This document shows positions 1 to 7,381 of a DNA stretch of 64,000 nucleotides, one piece after another. Below the pieces are notes generated by a model. That model had not been told where the DNA came from, made no database searches, and worked only from the letters and a program-made list of their open reading frames with translations. A program made the position numbers and the translations under genes. How positions within the stretch are numbered: the first letter of the stretch is position 1; each line of letters opens with the position of its first letter. This stretch comes from JASLDZ01 sp965199975. GTDB lineage: Bacteria > Pseudomonadota > Alphaproteobacteria > Caulobacterales > Caulobacteraceae. The DNA lies in the NCBI GenBank assembly GCA_965199975.1, contig OZ241340.1, positions 1,240,001 to 1,304,000 on the forward strand, read 5' to 3'.

Positions 1-587
1 GTCGCCGCCCCTATCAGGTCGTGCTGTTCGACGAGGTCGAGAAGGCGCACGCGGACGTCTTCAACGTGCTGCTGCAGGTTCTGGACGACGGGCGGCTCAC
101 CGACGGGCAGGGCCGCACGGTCGACTTCCGCAACACGCTGATCATCCTCACCTCCAACCTCGGCGGCGAGATCCTGGCGGGCCTGCCCGACGGGGCGCAG
201 GTGGACGCGGCGCGCCCGGCGGTGATGAACATCGTGCGCGGCCACTTCCGCCCCGAGTTCCTCAACCGCATCGACGAGATCATCCTGTTCAACCGCCTGT
301 CGCGCGCCAACATGGAGGGCATCGTCAAGGTGCAGCTCGGCCGGCTGGAGCGGCTGCTGGCCGACCGCCGCATGGCCATCGCGCTGGACGGCGCCGCCAT
401 GGCCTGGCTCGGCGACCACGGCTACGACCCGGTCTACGGCGCGCGCCCCCTCAAGCGCGTGATCCAGAAGAGCCTGGTCGACCCGATCGCCCGCAAGCTC
501 CTCTCCGGCGAACTGGCCGACGGCGCGGTGATCGAGGTGGGCGCGAGCGGCGACGGCCTGGAGATCGGGCGGGCGCGGGTGCACTAA
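1..587 (+). CDS. clpB: ClpB disaggregase, C-terminal part (5' end outside window)
   Basis: C-terminal ~194 residues of the AAA+ protein-disaggregating chaperone ClpB, which acts with DnaK in the cytoplasm to rescue aggregated proteins. The reading frame is open from base 3. The Walker B region of the second ATPase domain is visible (VVLFDEVEKAH), followed by LLQVLDDGRLTDGQGRTVDF, a sensor-1 stretch (IILTSNLG), FRPEFLNRIDE and the C-terminal small domain with GYDPVYGARPLKRVIQ, all typical of ClpB. It ends ...EIGRARVH at a TAA. The last 229 bases (359-587) have a second, diverged copy at 1200-1429 beyond the brnTA pair, so this end may have been replaced when the cassette arrived. Identity is certain; the symbol rests on motif order. 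Confidence 0.95.
   Translation, partial: RRPYQVVLFDEVEKAHADVFNVLLQVLDDGRLTDGQGRTVDFRNTLIILTSNLGGEILAGLPDGAQVDAARPAVMNIVRGHFRPEFLNRIDEIILFNRLSRANMEGIVKVQLGRLERLLADRRMAIALDGAAMAWLGDHGYDPVYGARPLKRVIQKSLVDPIARKLLSGELADGAVIEVGASGDGLEIGRARVH
359..587 (+). repeat. clpB 3'-end direct repeat, copy A (in-frame copy)
   Basis: Direct-repeat partner of 1200-1429. Hand alignment starts abruptly at GGCCGACCG in both copies and runs to the stop codon. I count about 14 mismatches in the first ~185 bases; all but two (Ile/Phe and Asp/Glu) are silent third-position changes. Copy A is fused in frame to the rest of clpB. Confidence 0.85.
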
Positions 588-622
588 GCCGTGTGCATCC
601 AGCACCGCTGAGTTGTGGTTAG

Positions 623-657
623 ACGGGAGGGCTCCATCCGCCTAGGAGCCCTCCCGT
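623..657. promoter_or_regulatory. 13-bp perfect inverted repeat over the brnT ribosome-binding site and start
   Basis: ACGGGAGGGCTCC (623-635) and GGAGCCCTCCCGT (645-657) are perfect inverted complements separated by 9 bases. The right arm holds the AGGAG Shine-Dalgarno (644-648) and the first two bases of the GTG start of brnT at 656. As DNA it is a good operator candidate for the BrnA repressor. As RNA it would form a hairpin hiding the brnT start, and it could also act as a clpB 3' hairpin. The symmetry is directly visible; the role is inferred. Confidence 0.7.
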
Positions 658-928
658 GCCACCAGAGATCGCCTTCGATCCCGACAAGGACGCCGCCAAC
701 CGCGCCAAGCACGGCCTGTCGCTGGCTGAGGCGCAGGCGTTCGACTGGGCGGGCGCGCTGACCTTCACGGACGACCGCCAGGACTACGGCGAGCCCCGCT
801 ACCGCAGCTATGGTATGCTGGGCGTAAGATTGCACATGGCGGCGTGGACGCCGCGCGGCTCGGTCATCCGCATGATCAGCCTGCGCCGCGCCAACCGCCG
901 GGAAGCGAGACGATATGCCGAGCGCTGA
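656..928 (+). CDS. brnT: BrnT-family ribonuclease toxin
   Basis: 90-residue type II toxin of the BrnT family, a small RelE-fold ribonuclease that inhibits translation until bound by BrnA. The N-terminal FDPDKDAANRAKHGLSLAEA, the mid-region FTDDRQDYGEPRYRSYGMLG and the C-terminal ISLRRANRREARRYAE match the family, and the length is typical. The GTG start at 656 has AGGAG seven bases upstream. The end overlaps brnA by 14 bases. The pair lies between two copies of the clpB 3' end, which marks it as an insertion. The hairpin over its start suggests translational or transcriptional autoregulation. Confidence 0.85.
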   Translation: MPPEIAFDPDKDAANRAKHGLSLAEAQAFDWAGALTFTDDRQDYGEPRYRSYGMLGVRLHMAAWTPRGSVIRMISLRRANRREARRYAER

Positions 929-1199
929 GCGCCCCCGGATCGACCCGGCCGACTACGCCGACGTCGAGATCGACGATGCCGACAACCCCGAGTGGACCGG
1001 CGCGGATTTCGCCCGCGCGCGCCCGGCCGCGGACCTGCCGCCGGACGCCCGCGCGGCGCTGGCCGGCGCCGCGCCCCGCTCCGTCACCCTGGAGCTGGAC
1101 GCCCGCGTGGTCGGCTTCTTCGAGTCCCAGGGGCCGGACTGGCGCACCCGCATGGCCGACACGCTTGCGGACGCCGCGCGGGCGAAGCGGCGCGCCTAG
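915..1199 (+). CDS. brnA: BrnA-family antitoxin
   Basis: 94-residue partner of the preceding toxin. It starts with ATG at 915 inside the toxin gene (14-base overlap, toxin first, the usual brnTA order). The N-terminal half is acidic and probably wraps BrnT. The C-terminal part (SVTLELDARVVGFFESQGPD followed by WRTRMADTLADAA) resembles the ribbon-helix-helix DNA-binding segment of BrnA proteins, which repress their own operon. The gene stops exactly where the second clpB-like copy begins (TAG at 1197-1199, homology from 1200). That junction supports the view that the pair arrived as a compact cassette. Confidence 0.8.
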   Translation: MPSAERPRIDPADYADVEIDDADNPEWTGADFARARPAADLPPDARAALAGAAPRSVTLELDARVVGFFESQGPDWRTRMADTLADAARAKRRA

Positions 1200-1429
1200 G
1201 GCCGACCGTCGCATGGCCTTCGCGCTGGACGGCGCGGCCATGGCCTGGCTCGGCGACCACGGCTACGACCCGGTCTACGGCGCGCGGCCGCTGAAGCGCG
1301 TGATCCAGAAGAGCCTGGTCGACCCGATCGCGCGGAAGCTGCTGTCAGGCGAGCTGGCCGAGGGGGCGGTGATCGAGGTGGGCGTGGACGGGGGAGGGGC
1401 TGGAGATCGGGCGGGCGCGGGTGCACTAG
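1200..1429 (+). pseudogene. Displaced duplicate of the clpB 3' end (copy B)
   Basis: This is a 5'-truncated copy of the last ~76 codons of clpB with no start codon. It carries the MAWLGDHGYDPVYG and KRVIQKSLVDPIARKLLSG stretches. An extra base within the run GGACGGGGGAGGGG shifts the frame about ten codons before the end, although the final CGGGTGCACTAG is kept. Differences from copy A are mostly silent, so both copies diverged under selection on ClpB before one was cut off. The simplest reading is that one copy is the native end and the other came with the brnTA cassette. Nine bases beyond its stop lies the stop of the nuclease gene. Confidence 0.85.
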
Positions 1430-1437
1430 TTTCGGCG

Positions 1438-2862
1438 CTAGCTAAGTCTCTTTTCCGCTTCTTGCTCAAGGAAGCGGTCGATCCCACTCCTGCGGCGATC
1501 AATAATCGCTTGCAGGAGTGTAACAACGTCTGCGTCTGTCAGTACCAGGGCTAAGCCTCTCCCGTCTTGTGCCGCATCCTTACATCGAGCATCTAGTCGG
1601 TTTCTATCAGTAACGTTGCGGCAGGTCAGAATTCCTAGCCGTCCCCGCTGACGCCCAAATCTACTAGTGAGCTGATCCAATTCGGGATTACCGACTTCAC
1701 TCCCGTAGTTTTTGCATTCTATAAAGACGTACAGGGCTCCCGTCTGAGGCCATGTGCGCATTCTGTGGAAAAAACCACTTTTAGCGCTATTAAAGAACCG
1801 TATGTCGATGCGCTTTCTCCCCTGGTGGATCTCGACCTCTTTTTTTGGAGCAGTGAGGTACGGGAAGAAGATAAAAGTTAGCGCCCCAATCATATAAGAG
1901 TGATAGTCGCTGGCGTGGTCGCCACCCGTGGGAATGCTCTGAAGCTTCTGGATTAAAGCTTCCGCGAATAGGGGTTCAGAAAATTCGCTGTCTAATTCCG
2001 TACTTGTTAGCGGGCCCTCCGCTCCCTTCAATTTTTTATAGGTCTCGATTATATCGGGGTGCTTCGCGACGAAGTCAGCCAAAAACGATTTAGAAAAGGG
2101 AAATTTCCCCTTCAAGTCTTTTTTATACACGACTGCTTTTTTTGATTTTAGAATTCTAACAAGTGGCCCGTGAGCCCTTAGCTCTTCTGCCTGTAAGAAT
2201 TCGAGCATGTGGGCATTATAGAATTCCTGGCTATCAAGAGATAGCTTGCGCCTAACTAAAATCTTCGGGATCATAAGGACGCGCTTGCCTGCTACAACAG
2301 GCAAATCGACGTATTTTGCTTCCCATCGCAAAGTACCTGGATTCCAAGCCGCGGGAGCCGCGACCTTGGTCGTAGCAAGCCCGAGTAGCTCGCACTGGTC
2401 GCGCGTATAGTCGTAGAATGGAGTTCTCAGAACGTTGGTGGTCAAATCAGAAAGCTTGTCGCTGCTGATACCCTCGATAAAAAGCTCCGCCTCCGCCAAG
2501 TCGCTGAGCTGCCCGGTGCGAACTGCCCGACTGCCTCGAAGAGCGCCAATTATTTGGTCTGCTTGCCCTCTTCCAACGCCTCTACCGGGACTGCCTCGCG
2601 AGAGGCCAAGAAAGGTGTCTGGCGGCTCACCTAGATGCGAGGTAAGGCTTACAAGCTTCGCACGATCATTCGACTTAGTCGCATTAAGAAGTGTCTGAAA
2701 AAAGCTTACAATGTATCGCTTTAGCTCGTCGGCAAATGCGTCATCGCGAATCTCAATCGCGTAAGGATCAACGAAGAGTCGCGTGTCACGACTCACATCA
2801 ACGTCCACAAAGTCGAGCTCAGCCTGTGGCTTATTAAGGCGAAAGAAGTTGGAGATTTTCAT
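1438..2862 (-). CDS. Putative PD-(D/E)XK nuclease, possible defence protein
   Basis: 474-residue protein I cannot place in a named family. Near the C-terminus RKRIDIRFFN, then YVFIECKNYG about 30 residues later, form a PD-(D/E)XK-like signature (Asp near 353, Glu382-x-Lys384), followed by a helix with ELDQLTSRFGRQ and the strand GRLGILTCR, as in restriction-type endonucleases. The N-terminus (NKPQAELDFVDVDVSRDTRL, then FVDPYAI) is a separate conserved-looking region; no helicase or methylase motif is seen. I chose ATG 2862, with AGAGG about nine bases upstream, over the longer reading from 2937 whose extra 25 residues look non-coding. The gene is much AT-richer than its neighbours, which points to recent transfer. 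It stands alone beside the clpB duplication. Nuclease fold likely; role in phage or plasmid defence inferred. Confidence 0.6.
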   Translation of the reverse strand: MKISNFFRLNKPQAELDFVDVDVSRDTRLFVDPYAIEIRDDAFADELKRYIVSFFQTLLNATKSNDRAKLVSLTSHLGEPPDTFLGLSRGSPGRGVGRGQADQIIGALRGSRAVRTGQLSDLAEAELFIEGISSDKLSDLTTNVLRTPFYDYTRDQCELLGLATTKVAAPAAWNPGTLRWEAKYVDLPVVAGKRVLMIPKILVRRKLSLDSQEFYNAHMLEFLQAEELRAHGPLVRILKSKKAVVYKKDLKGKFPFSKSFLADFVAKHPDIIETYKKLKGAEGPLTSTELDSEFSEPLFAEALIQKLQSIPTGGDHASDYHSYMIGALTFIFFPYLTAPKKEVEIHQGRKRIDIRFFNSAKSGFFHRMRTWPQTGALYVFIECKNYGSEVGNPELDQLTSRFGRQRGRLGILTCRNVTDRNRLDARCKDAAQDGRGLALVLTDADVVTLLQAIIDRRRSGIDRFLEQEAEKRLS

Positions 2863-3367
2863 ACGAAAAGCCTCTACCCAGGGTAGTTGGGCACGCAACG
2901 GCGACCAAGGCAAGGGATGGCCTGTTGGCGCGGGCATTCAGTAGAGGCTGGCACGGCCATCGAACCGAGTGCCCTCTCCAGCGCCTCATCGGACGGCTGA
3001 GCGCCACCGGAGGGGCGGAGCGCGTCAAGGCACGCTCCGGCTTCGCCTGCGCTCTGCGGCCTTGACCCGCTGCGCCCTCGGCGGCCGACCGGAGGGGTCG
3101 GGATCCCGGATCAAGTCCGGGGCAGGCTCCTGAGCGTCCCGGTGGGGTTCGACTTGGCCTGCGGCCGCGTCGAACACTGAGCAGGGGGCTGCCGCCGCGT
3201 GGGGCGAGCGCAGGCGTCAGCCGCCTCACGTCGCCCTCGATCTACGCTGACGCGTGTTGGCGTCCATCCTCGCCTCAGGCCACGGCGGCTCGGGCTGCAG
3301 CGAGGGGGGAGAGGCATGGCCGCTCCGCCGCCGCCTTGTGGCGGGGCGGAGCGGCCGGTCGGCGCGC
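2863..3367. other. Gene-free stretch with a palindromic repeat
   Basis: About 505 bases between the nuclease gene start and the end of the next minus-strand gene. Open frames here lack ribosome sites and protein-like composition. It holds the promoter side of the nuclease gene and the palindromic element at 3024-3066. Base composition returns to GC-rich within ~100 bases of the nuclease start, so the edge of the AT-rich insert probably lies near 2863-2950. Confidence 0.6.
3024..3066. repeat. Intergenic palindromic repeat (REP-like), copy 1
   Basis: GTCAAGGC (3024-3031) and GCCTTGAC (3059-3066) form an inverted repeat around a GC-rich loop. The same arms, preceded by CGC and with a similar loop start (ACGC), occur at 56525-56557. 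Both copies are intergenic, so this may be a dispersed repeat family of this genome. Confidence 0.5.
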
Positions 3368-3691
3368 TTAGTGCGTGCCGCCCGTCATGTTGCCGGAGGA
3401 CATGGCGCCCGTGCTGTTGGTCATATTGCCCGAACTCATCGCGCCGCTCTTGGTGCGCGACTTGGACGAGCGGCGCGGGGTCTTCTTGGAGCTCGACATC
3501 GAGCCCGACTTCATCGAGCCCGACGACATGGCCGAGCCGGACTGCATGGAGCCGGACGACATCGCGCCCGAGGTGGAGCCGGACTGCATGGAGCCGGCGC
3601 CGCCGGACGACATGGAGCCCGAGGTGGACTGGGCCAGCGCCGGGAGGGCGAGGGCGGCGGCGCAAAGGCCGGCGACGAAAGCGATACGCAT
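3368..3691 (-). CDS. Secreted Ser/Gly/Met-rich repeat protein
   Basis: 107-residue protein with a clear Sec signal peptide (MRIAFVAGLCAAALALPALAQ). The mature part is almost entirely Ser, Gly, Met and Thr in imperfect SGSM/SSGxM units, split by a basic patch (KKTPRRSSKSRTKSG). ATG 3691 is chosen because it begins the signal peptide; a longer frame upstream adds residues that would bury it. No family recognised. Regularly spaced methionines could bind Cu(I) or simply form a flexible envelope protein; neither can be shown from sequence. Confidence 0.7.
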   Translation of the reverse strand: MRIAFVAGLCAAALALPALAQSTSGSMSSGGAGSMQSGSTSGAMSSGSMQSGSAMSSGSMKSGSMSSSKKTPRRSSKSRTKSGAMSSGNMTNSTGAMSSGNMTGGTH

Positions 3692-3774
3692 GGGGGTTTC
3701 CTCCGCCACGCAGGTGTGGCGAGGCGCACGGTAGGCCCTCGCCAGCTCGACTGACATGCGAAAAGTGAAACCTG

Positions 3775-4206
3775 TCAGAAAGTTAGGGCGCGCCGCCGGC
3801 GCCGCGCCTGCCCGCCCTCCACCACCAGCCGCACGCCGCGCGCGGCCAGCAGCATCTCGGCCACGAAGGCCACGAGCGCGCGCTTGGTCAGCACGATGGC
3901 CCCGCCGAACATGACGAAGAGCAGGGTGGCGCCCGAGGGGCCGGGGTCGCCCATCTGGCCCAGGAACAGCACCAGGACCGTCGAGCAGGTCAGCGCGCCG
4001 GCCAGGGCCGCCAGCACCACCGCCGCGTCAAGCGCGTGCGAGCGCCGCCGCAGGATCCTGAGCCGCGCGTCCTTGCCCGGCGAGGCGCCCTCGCGCGCCA
4101 TGGCGCTCGCCTGGTCCGACACCCGCGCCAGGCGCGAGGCGAAGATGTTGAACAGCGCCGCCACGCCCGACAGCAGGAAGACGGGCGTCAGCGCCTGCTG
4201 CACCAC
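3775..4206 (-). CDS. DUF2721 family membrane protein
   Basis: 143-residue inner-membrane protein of the DUF2721 family. The N-terminal QQALTPVFLLSGVAALFNIF followed by ASRLARVSDQ is the family hallmark. Two further hydrophobic segments follow (about residues 60-82 and 92-117), and the end is Arg-rich (QARRRRRAL). The GTG start directly precedes the conserved VQQALTP segment. Function unknown. It stands alone between the secreted repeat protein (same strand) and the divergent response regulator. Confidence 0.8.
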   Translation of the reverse strand: MVQQALTPVFLLSGVAALFNIFASRLARVSDQASAMAREGASPGKDARLRILRRRSHALDAAVVLAALAGALTCSTVLVLFLGQMGDPGPSGATLLFVMFGGAIVLTKRALVAFVAEMLLAARGVRLVVEGGQARRRRRALTF

Positions 4207-4348
4207 GTGGGCGGCGGGGTCGCTTCATGTCGCCCTCGGGCGACATTGCGGCGACGGCGTGACGATATGCTTACCGGATGGGAACCAATTCATGCGAGGC
4301 TCCTTGTCTTCCGGGCCCTGACGATGCCTGGGCCGTGATGGAGCTTCT

Positions 4349-4753
4349 GTGCGAATGACGCGGGTCATGATCGTCGAGGACGAGATGCTCGTGGCCTTCC
4401 ACCTGGAGTCCATCGTCGAGGACCTGGGCTTCGAGCCCGTGGGCATCGCCACCGACACCCGCGAAGCGCATGCGCTTTGCGGCGCCCGGCCCGACATCGC
4501 GCTCGTCGACCTCAACCTGCGTGACGGGCCCACCGGACCCGCCATCGGGAGATGGCTCGGCGGCGAAGGCGTCTCGGTGGTGTTCGTGACCGCCAATCCG
4601 GCCATGTTGGGTGCGGGCGTCGTCGGCACGCTGGGCGTGGTGTCCAAGCCCTGCGACGACGGGTGCCTGCAGGCGGCGCTGACCTACGCCTGCGACCGGC
4701 GCCAGGGCCGCGCAACCGCGCCGCCGGCGCGGATGCGCGCGTTCGCGGCCTAG
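4349..4753 (+). CDS. Single-domain response regulator
   Basis: 134-residue receiver domain with no output domain. Acidic pocket VEDE, phosphoacceptor Asp in IALVDLNL, Thr in VVFVTA and Lys in VVSKP are all present. Such regulators act as phosphate sinks or shuttles. The GTG at 4349 lies five bases after GGAG; the ATG at 4355 is an alternative. Its end overlaps the end of the convergent HWE kinase by four bases, so the two are a likely partner pair. Similar kinase/single-receiver pairs (for example LovK-LovR) tune the general stress response in Caulobacter; a matching role here is inference. Confidence 0.85.
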   Translation: MRMTRVMIVEDEMLVAFHLESIVEDLGFEPVGIATDTREAHALCGARPDIALVDLNLRDGPTGPAIGRWLGGEGVSVVFVTANPAMLGAGVVGTLGVVSKPCDDGCLQAALTYACDRRQGRATAPPARMRAFAA

Positions 4754-6216
4754 CTGCGCACCAGGCGCGAGAGCGCCACCTCCACGCGCAGCTCCAGCCC
4801 CTCGGGGCGCCAATTGCGCACCAGCCTGCCCCCCATCTGCTGCTCGACGCTGAGCGCGGCTAGGCGATTGCCGAAACCTTCGTGGGCGGGCGCGCCGGCG
4901 ACGCGTGGCCCGCCGGTCTCGCGCCAGGTGAGGATCGCGTGGCCGCCCTCGAGATGGATGCGCAGCGTCACCACCCCCTGCGGCCAAGAGAGGGCGCCGT
5001 GCTTGGCCGCGTTGGTGGCCAGCTCATGAAACAGCAGGCCCAGGGGCGTGGCGCCCTTGTCGTCCACCGGCGCGTCGTCGCCCTCCACGCGGATGCGGGT
5101 CTGGCCCTCGAACTCGTAGGGGTCGAACAGCTGGGCCAGGAGGCCGCGCAGCGTCACCGCGCCGGCGTCGGGGGGCGCGCCTTCGCTGTGGGGGCGGGCG
5201 AACTCGTGGGCGCGGCCCAGCGCCGCGACCCGCTCCGCCAGGTCGCGGGCGAAGGGCCTGGCCGCGGGGTCGCGTCGGGCCGAGAGCGCGATCAGGCCGG
5301 CGATGATGGCGAAGATGTTCTTGATGCGGTGGCTGAGTTCGTGGCTGAGCAGGTCGGCCCCCTCGGCGGCGGACTTGCCGGCGTGCACGTCGGTGCAGGT
5401 GCCGATCCAGCGCACGATGGCGCCGCCGGAGTCGCGGGCGGGCAGGGCGCGCGCCAGCGTCCAGCGGTGCTCGCCGGAGTGGTGGCGCATGCGGTACTCG
5501 ACCTCGTAGGCCTCGCCGGTGGCGACGCTGTGCTCCCACTGGGCCTGGGCGCGCTCGCGATCGTCGGGGTGCAGCAGGTCGCCCCACGCCGCTCCGTCGG
5601 TGGCGCCGGGCGGCATGCCGGTGAAGGCGTACCACTGGCGGCTGAAGTAATCGGCCCGACCGTCCGGCCGGGTGGACCACACCATCTGCGGCATGGCGTT
5701 GGTGAGCACCTCGTACATGCCCTGGCTCTCGCCCAGCGCCCGTTCCGCCGCCAGTTGGGCGCCGATCTCGGTGTTGACGCCGAACCAGCGCACCACTTGG
5801 CCCTGCGCATCCAGCAGCGGCGAGATGCGGGTGAGAAAGGGCCGGAACAGGCCGTCCGCCCCGCGCAGGGGAAAGACCATCTCGAAGGGCCGGGCCTGGG
5901 CGATGGACGCGGCCCAGCCTTGCAGCACCCGCGGCAGCGTTTCCGGATCGTGCGCGGCCTGCCAGCCCCAGCCCTCCATCGCATCGGGCGCGCCGCCGCA
6001 GTAGGCGTGCCAGCGCCGATTGTACCAGACGATGTAGCCGTCGCCCCGGGCGATCCAGCACAGCGCCGGCAGGTGGTCGGCGAGAAGGCGGAAATCGCCG
6101 TCCGACGGCGCGCCCCCCAGAGCCGCCAAGGCGGCTGGGGCCGCGGCTGCACCGGTCAGGGCGTCGGCGAGTGAACGCTCGCCGCGCGCCGCGCGCTCGG
6201 CAGGCTGGTGCGTCAT
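4750..6216 (-). CDS. PAS-PAS HWE-family sensor histidine kinase
   Basis: 488-residue soluble sensor kinase. Two PAS domains (about 38-150 and 165-285; the second ends with a PAC-like VEYRMRHHSGEHRWTLARA) are followed by the phosphoacceptor helix LSHELSHRIKNIFAIIAGL and an HWE-type ATPase domain with LFHELATNAAKHGALS and the late TWRETGG. No membrane segments and no LOV cysteine motif, so the PAS ligand is unknown. It converges on the response regulator at 4349-4753 with a four-base overlap, and phosphotransfer between them is likely. Confidence 0.88.
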   Translation of the reverse strand: MTHQPAERAARGERSLADALTGAAAAPAALAALGGAPSDGDFRLLADHLPALCWIARGDGYIVWYNRRWHAYCGGAPDAMEGWGWQAAHDPETLPRVLQGWAASIAQARPFEMVFPLRGADGLFRPFLTRISPLLDAQGQVVRWFGVNTEIGAQLAAERALGESQGMYEVLTNAMPQMVWSTRPDGRADYFSRQWYAFTGMPPGATDGAAWGDLLHPDDRERAQAQWEHSVATGEAYEVEYRMRHHSGEHRWTLARALPARDSGGAIVRWIGTCTDVHAGKSAAEGADLLSHELSHRIKNIFAIIAGLIALSARRDPAARPFARDLAERVAALGRAHEFARPHSEGAPPDAGAVTLRGLLAQLFDPYEFEGQTRIRVEGDDAPVDDKGATPLGLLFHELATNAAKHGALSWPQGVVTLRIHLEGGHAILTWRETGGPRVAGAPAHEGFGNRLAALSVEQQMGGRLVRNWRPEGLELRVEVALSRLVRS

Positions 6217-6295
6217 GAGGGCAGCCTTATCGCGCGCCCGCGGAGGAGGCCACCGAATAGAGGGCTGGGAGGCGACCGGCGCCCGCGTGGGCGGC

Positions 6296-6369
6296 TGGAG
6301 CGGGCGGCGGGAATCGAACCCGCACGAGAAGCTTGGGAAGCTTCCAGGCTACCACTACATCACGCCCGC
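6296..6369 (-). tRNA. tRNA-Gly(CCC)
   Basis: Read on the minus strand it begins GCGGGCG and ends CGCCCGC-T-CCA, a perfect 7-bp acceptor stem with an encoded CCA. The anticodon arm is GAAGC-TTCCCAA-GCTTC, giving anticodon CCC. The T arm contains GGTTCGATTC. All arms fold normally. Confidence 0.95.
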
Positions 6370-6423
6370 GGAGCCGCCGCCGGTCTAGCGCAGGGCGGGG
6401 CCGCCTGTCACCCTCGACCGTCC

Positions 6424-7374
6424 ATGCACGCCCACAGCCATTCCCACGACGCCGGCCATTCCCACGGGCACGGCCACCATGGCCACGACCACGCGCCGCC
6501 GCGCGACATGAGCTTGGCCTTCGCGCTGGGGCTTGCGCTGAACGCGGCCTTCGTGGCGGTGGAGGCGGTGTACGGCTTCGGCGCGGGCTCGACCGCGCTC
6601 CTGGCCGACGCGGGTCATAATCTCGGCGACGTGCTGGCGCTGGGCGCGGCCTTTGCGGCGGCGCGCATGGCGCGCAGGCCGCCGTCGGCGCGCTTCACCT
6701 ACGGCCTGCGCTCGACCACCATCTGGGCGGCGTTGGGCAATGCGGTGGTGCTGCTCGTGGTCACCGGGGCGGTGGTGGCGGAGGCGGTGCGGCGGCTGTT
6801 CATGCCCGAGCCCGTGGGCGGCGGCGTGGTCATGGCGCTGGCGGCGCTGGGGATCGTGGTGAACGGCGGCACGGCGCTGCTCTTCGCGTCCGGGCGCAAG
6901 GGCGACGTCAACGTGCGCGCGGCCTTCCAGCACATGCTGGCCGATGCGCTGGTGTCGGCCGGCGTGGTCGTGGCGGGGGGGCTGATCATGCTGACCCGCT
7001 GGAGCTGGATCGACCCGGCGGCGAGCCTCGTCGTCTCGGCGGTGATCGTGTGGGGGACGTGGGGCCTCCTGCGCGAGTCGGCCGGGCTCGCGCTGGCGGG
7101 GGTGCCGGCGGGTGTCGAGCTCGACGCGGTGCGCCGCTTCCTGGAGGGCTTGCCGGGCGTCACGCGCGTGCACGACCTGCACGTCTGGGCCATGTCGACA
7201 ACCGAGACCGCGCTCACCTGCCACTTGGTGACGCCCGCGGGCCACCCGGGTGATGGCTTCCTGCACGACGCCGCGCACGCGCTGGAGCACCGCTTCGCCA
7301 TCGGCCACGCCACCCTGCAGCTCGAACTCGACGCCGCCTGCGCCTGCCCGCTGGAGAGCGCAGAGGCGGCGTGA
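6424..7374 (+). CDS. CDF-family zinc/cobalt cation efflux protein
   Basis: 316-residue cation diffusion facilitator that exports Zn2+, Co2+ or similar ions across the inner membrane in exchange for protons. The N-terminus is His-rich (HAHSHSHDAGHSHGHGHHGH). Six membrane segments follow, with the transport-site HxxxD pairs in helix 2 (HNLGD) and helix 5 (HMLAD), and a cytoplasmic domain with VTRVHDLHVWAMS. ATG 6424 begins the His stretch; the frame is open upstream through the tRNA but that part is non-coding. It is closest to the CzcD/ZitB branch. Confidence 0.9.
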   Translation: MHAHSHSHDAGHSHGHGHHGHDHAPPRDMSLAFALGLALNAAFVAVEAVYGFGAGSTALLADAGHNLGDVLALGAAFAAARMARRPPSARFTYGLRSTTIWAALGNAVVLLVVTGAVVAEAVRRLFMPEPVGGGVVMALAALGIVVNGGTALLFASGRKGDVNVRAAFQHMLADALVSAGVVVAGGLIMLTRWSWIDPAASLVVSAVIVWGTWGLLRESAGLALAGVPAGVELDAVRRFLEGLPGVTRVHDLHVWAMSTTETALTCHLVTPAGHPGDGFLHDAAHALEHRFAIGHATLQLELDAACACPLESAEAA

Positions 7375-7381
7375 GGGCGCT

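Noticed and set aside
844..1554. 236-residue plus-strand frame joining brnA-region DNA to the second clpB tail
   Set aside because: Out of frame with brnA and without a ribosome site. The ClpB-like part is the displaced tail, not a new fusion gene.
4882..6174. 430-residue plus-strand frame opposite the HWE kinase
   Set aside because: Gly/Ala/Arg-rich shadow with no domain; the kinase motifs on the minus strand are clear.
4750..6216. LOV photoreceptor kinase (LovK)
   Set aside because: Neither PAS domain carries the flavin-binding GRNCRFLQ-type cysteine motif.
6296..6369. tRNA-Gly as an island attachment site
   Set aside because: No integrase or repeated tRNA 3' end is visible on either side.
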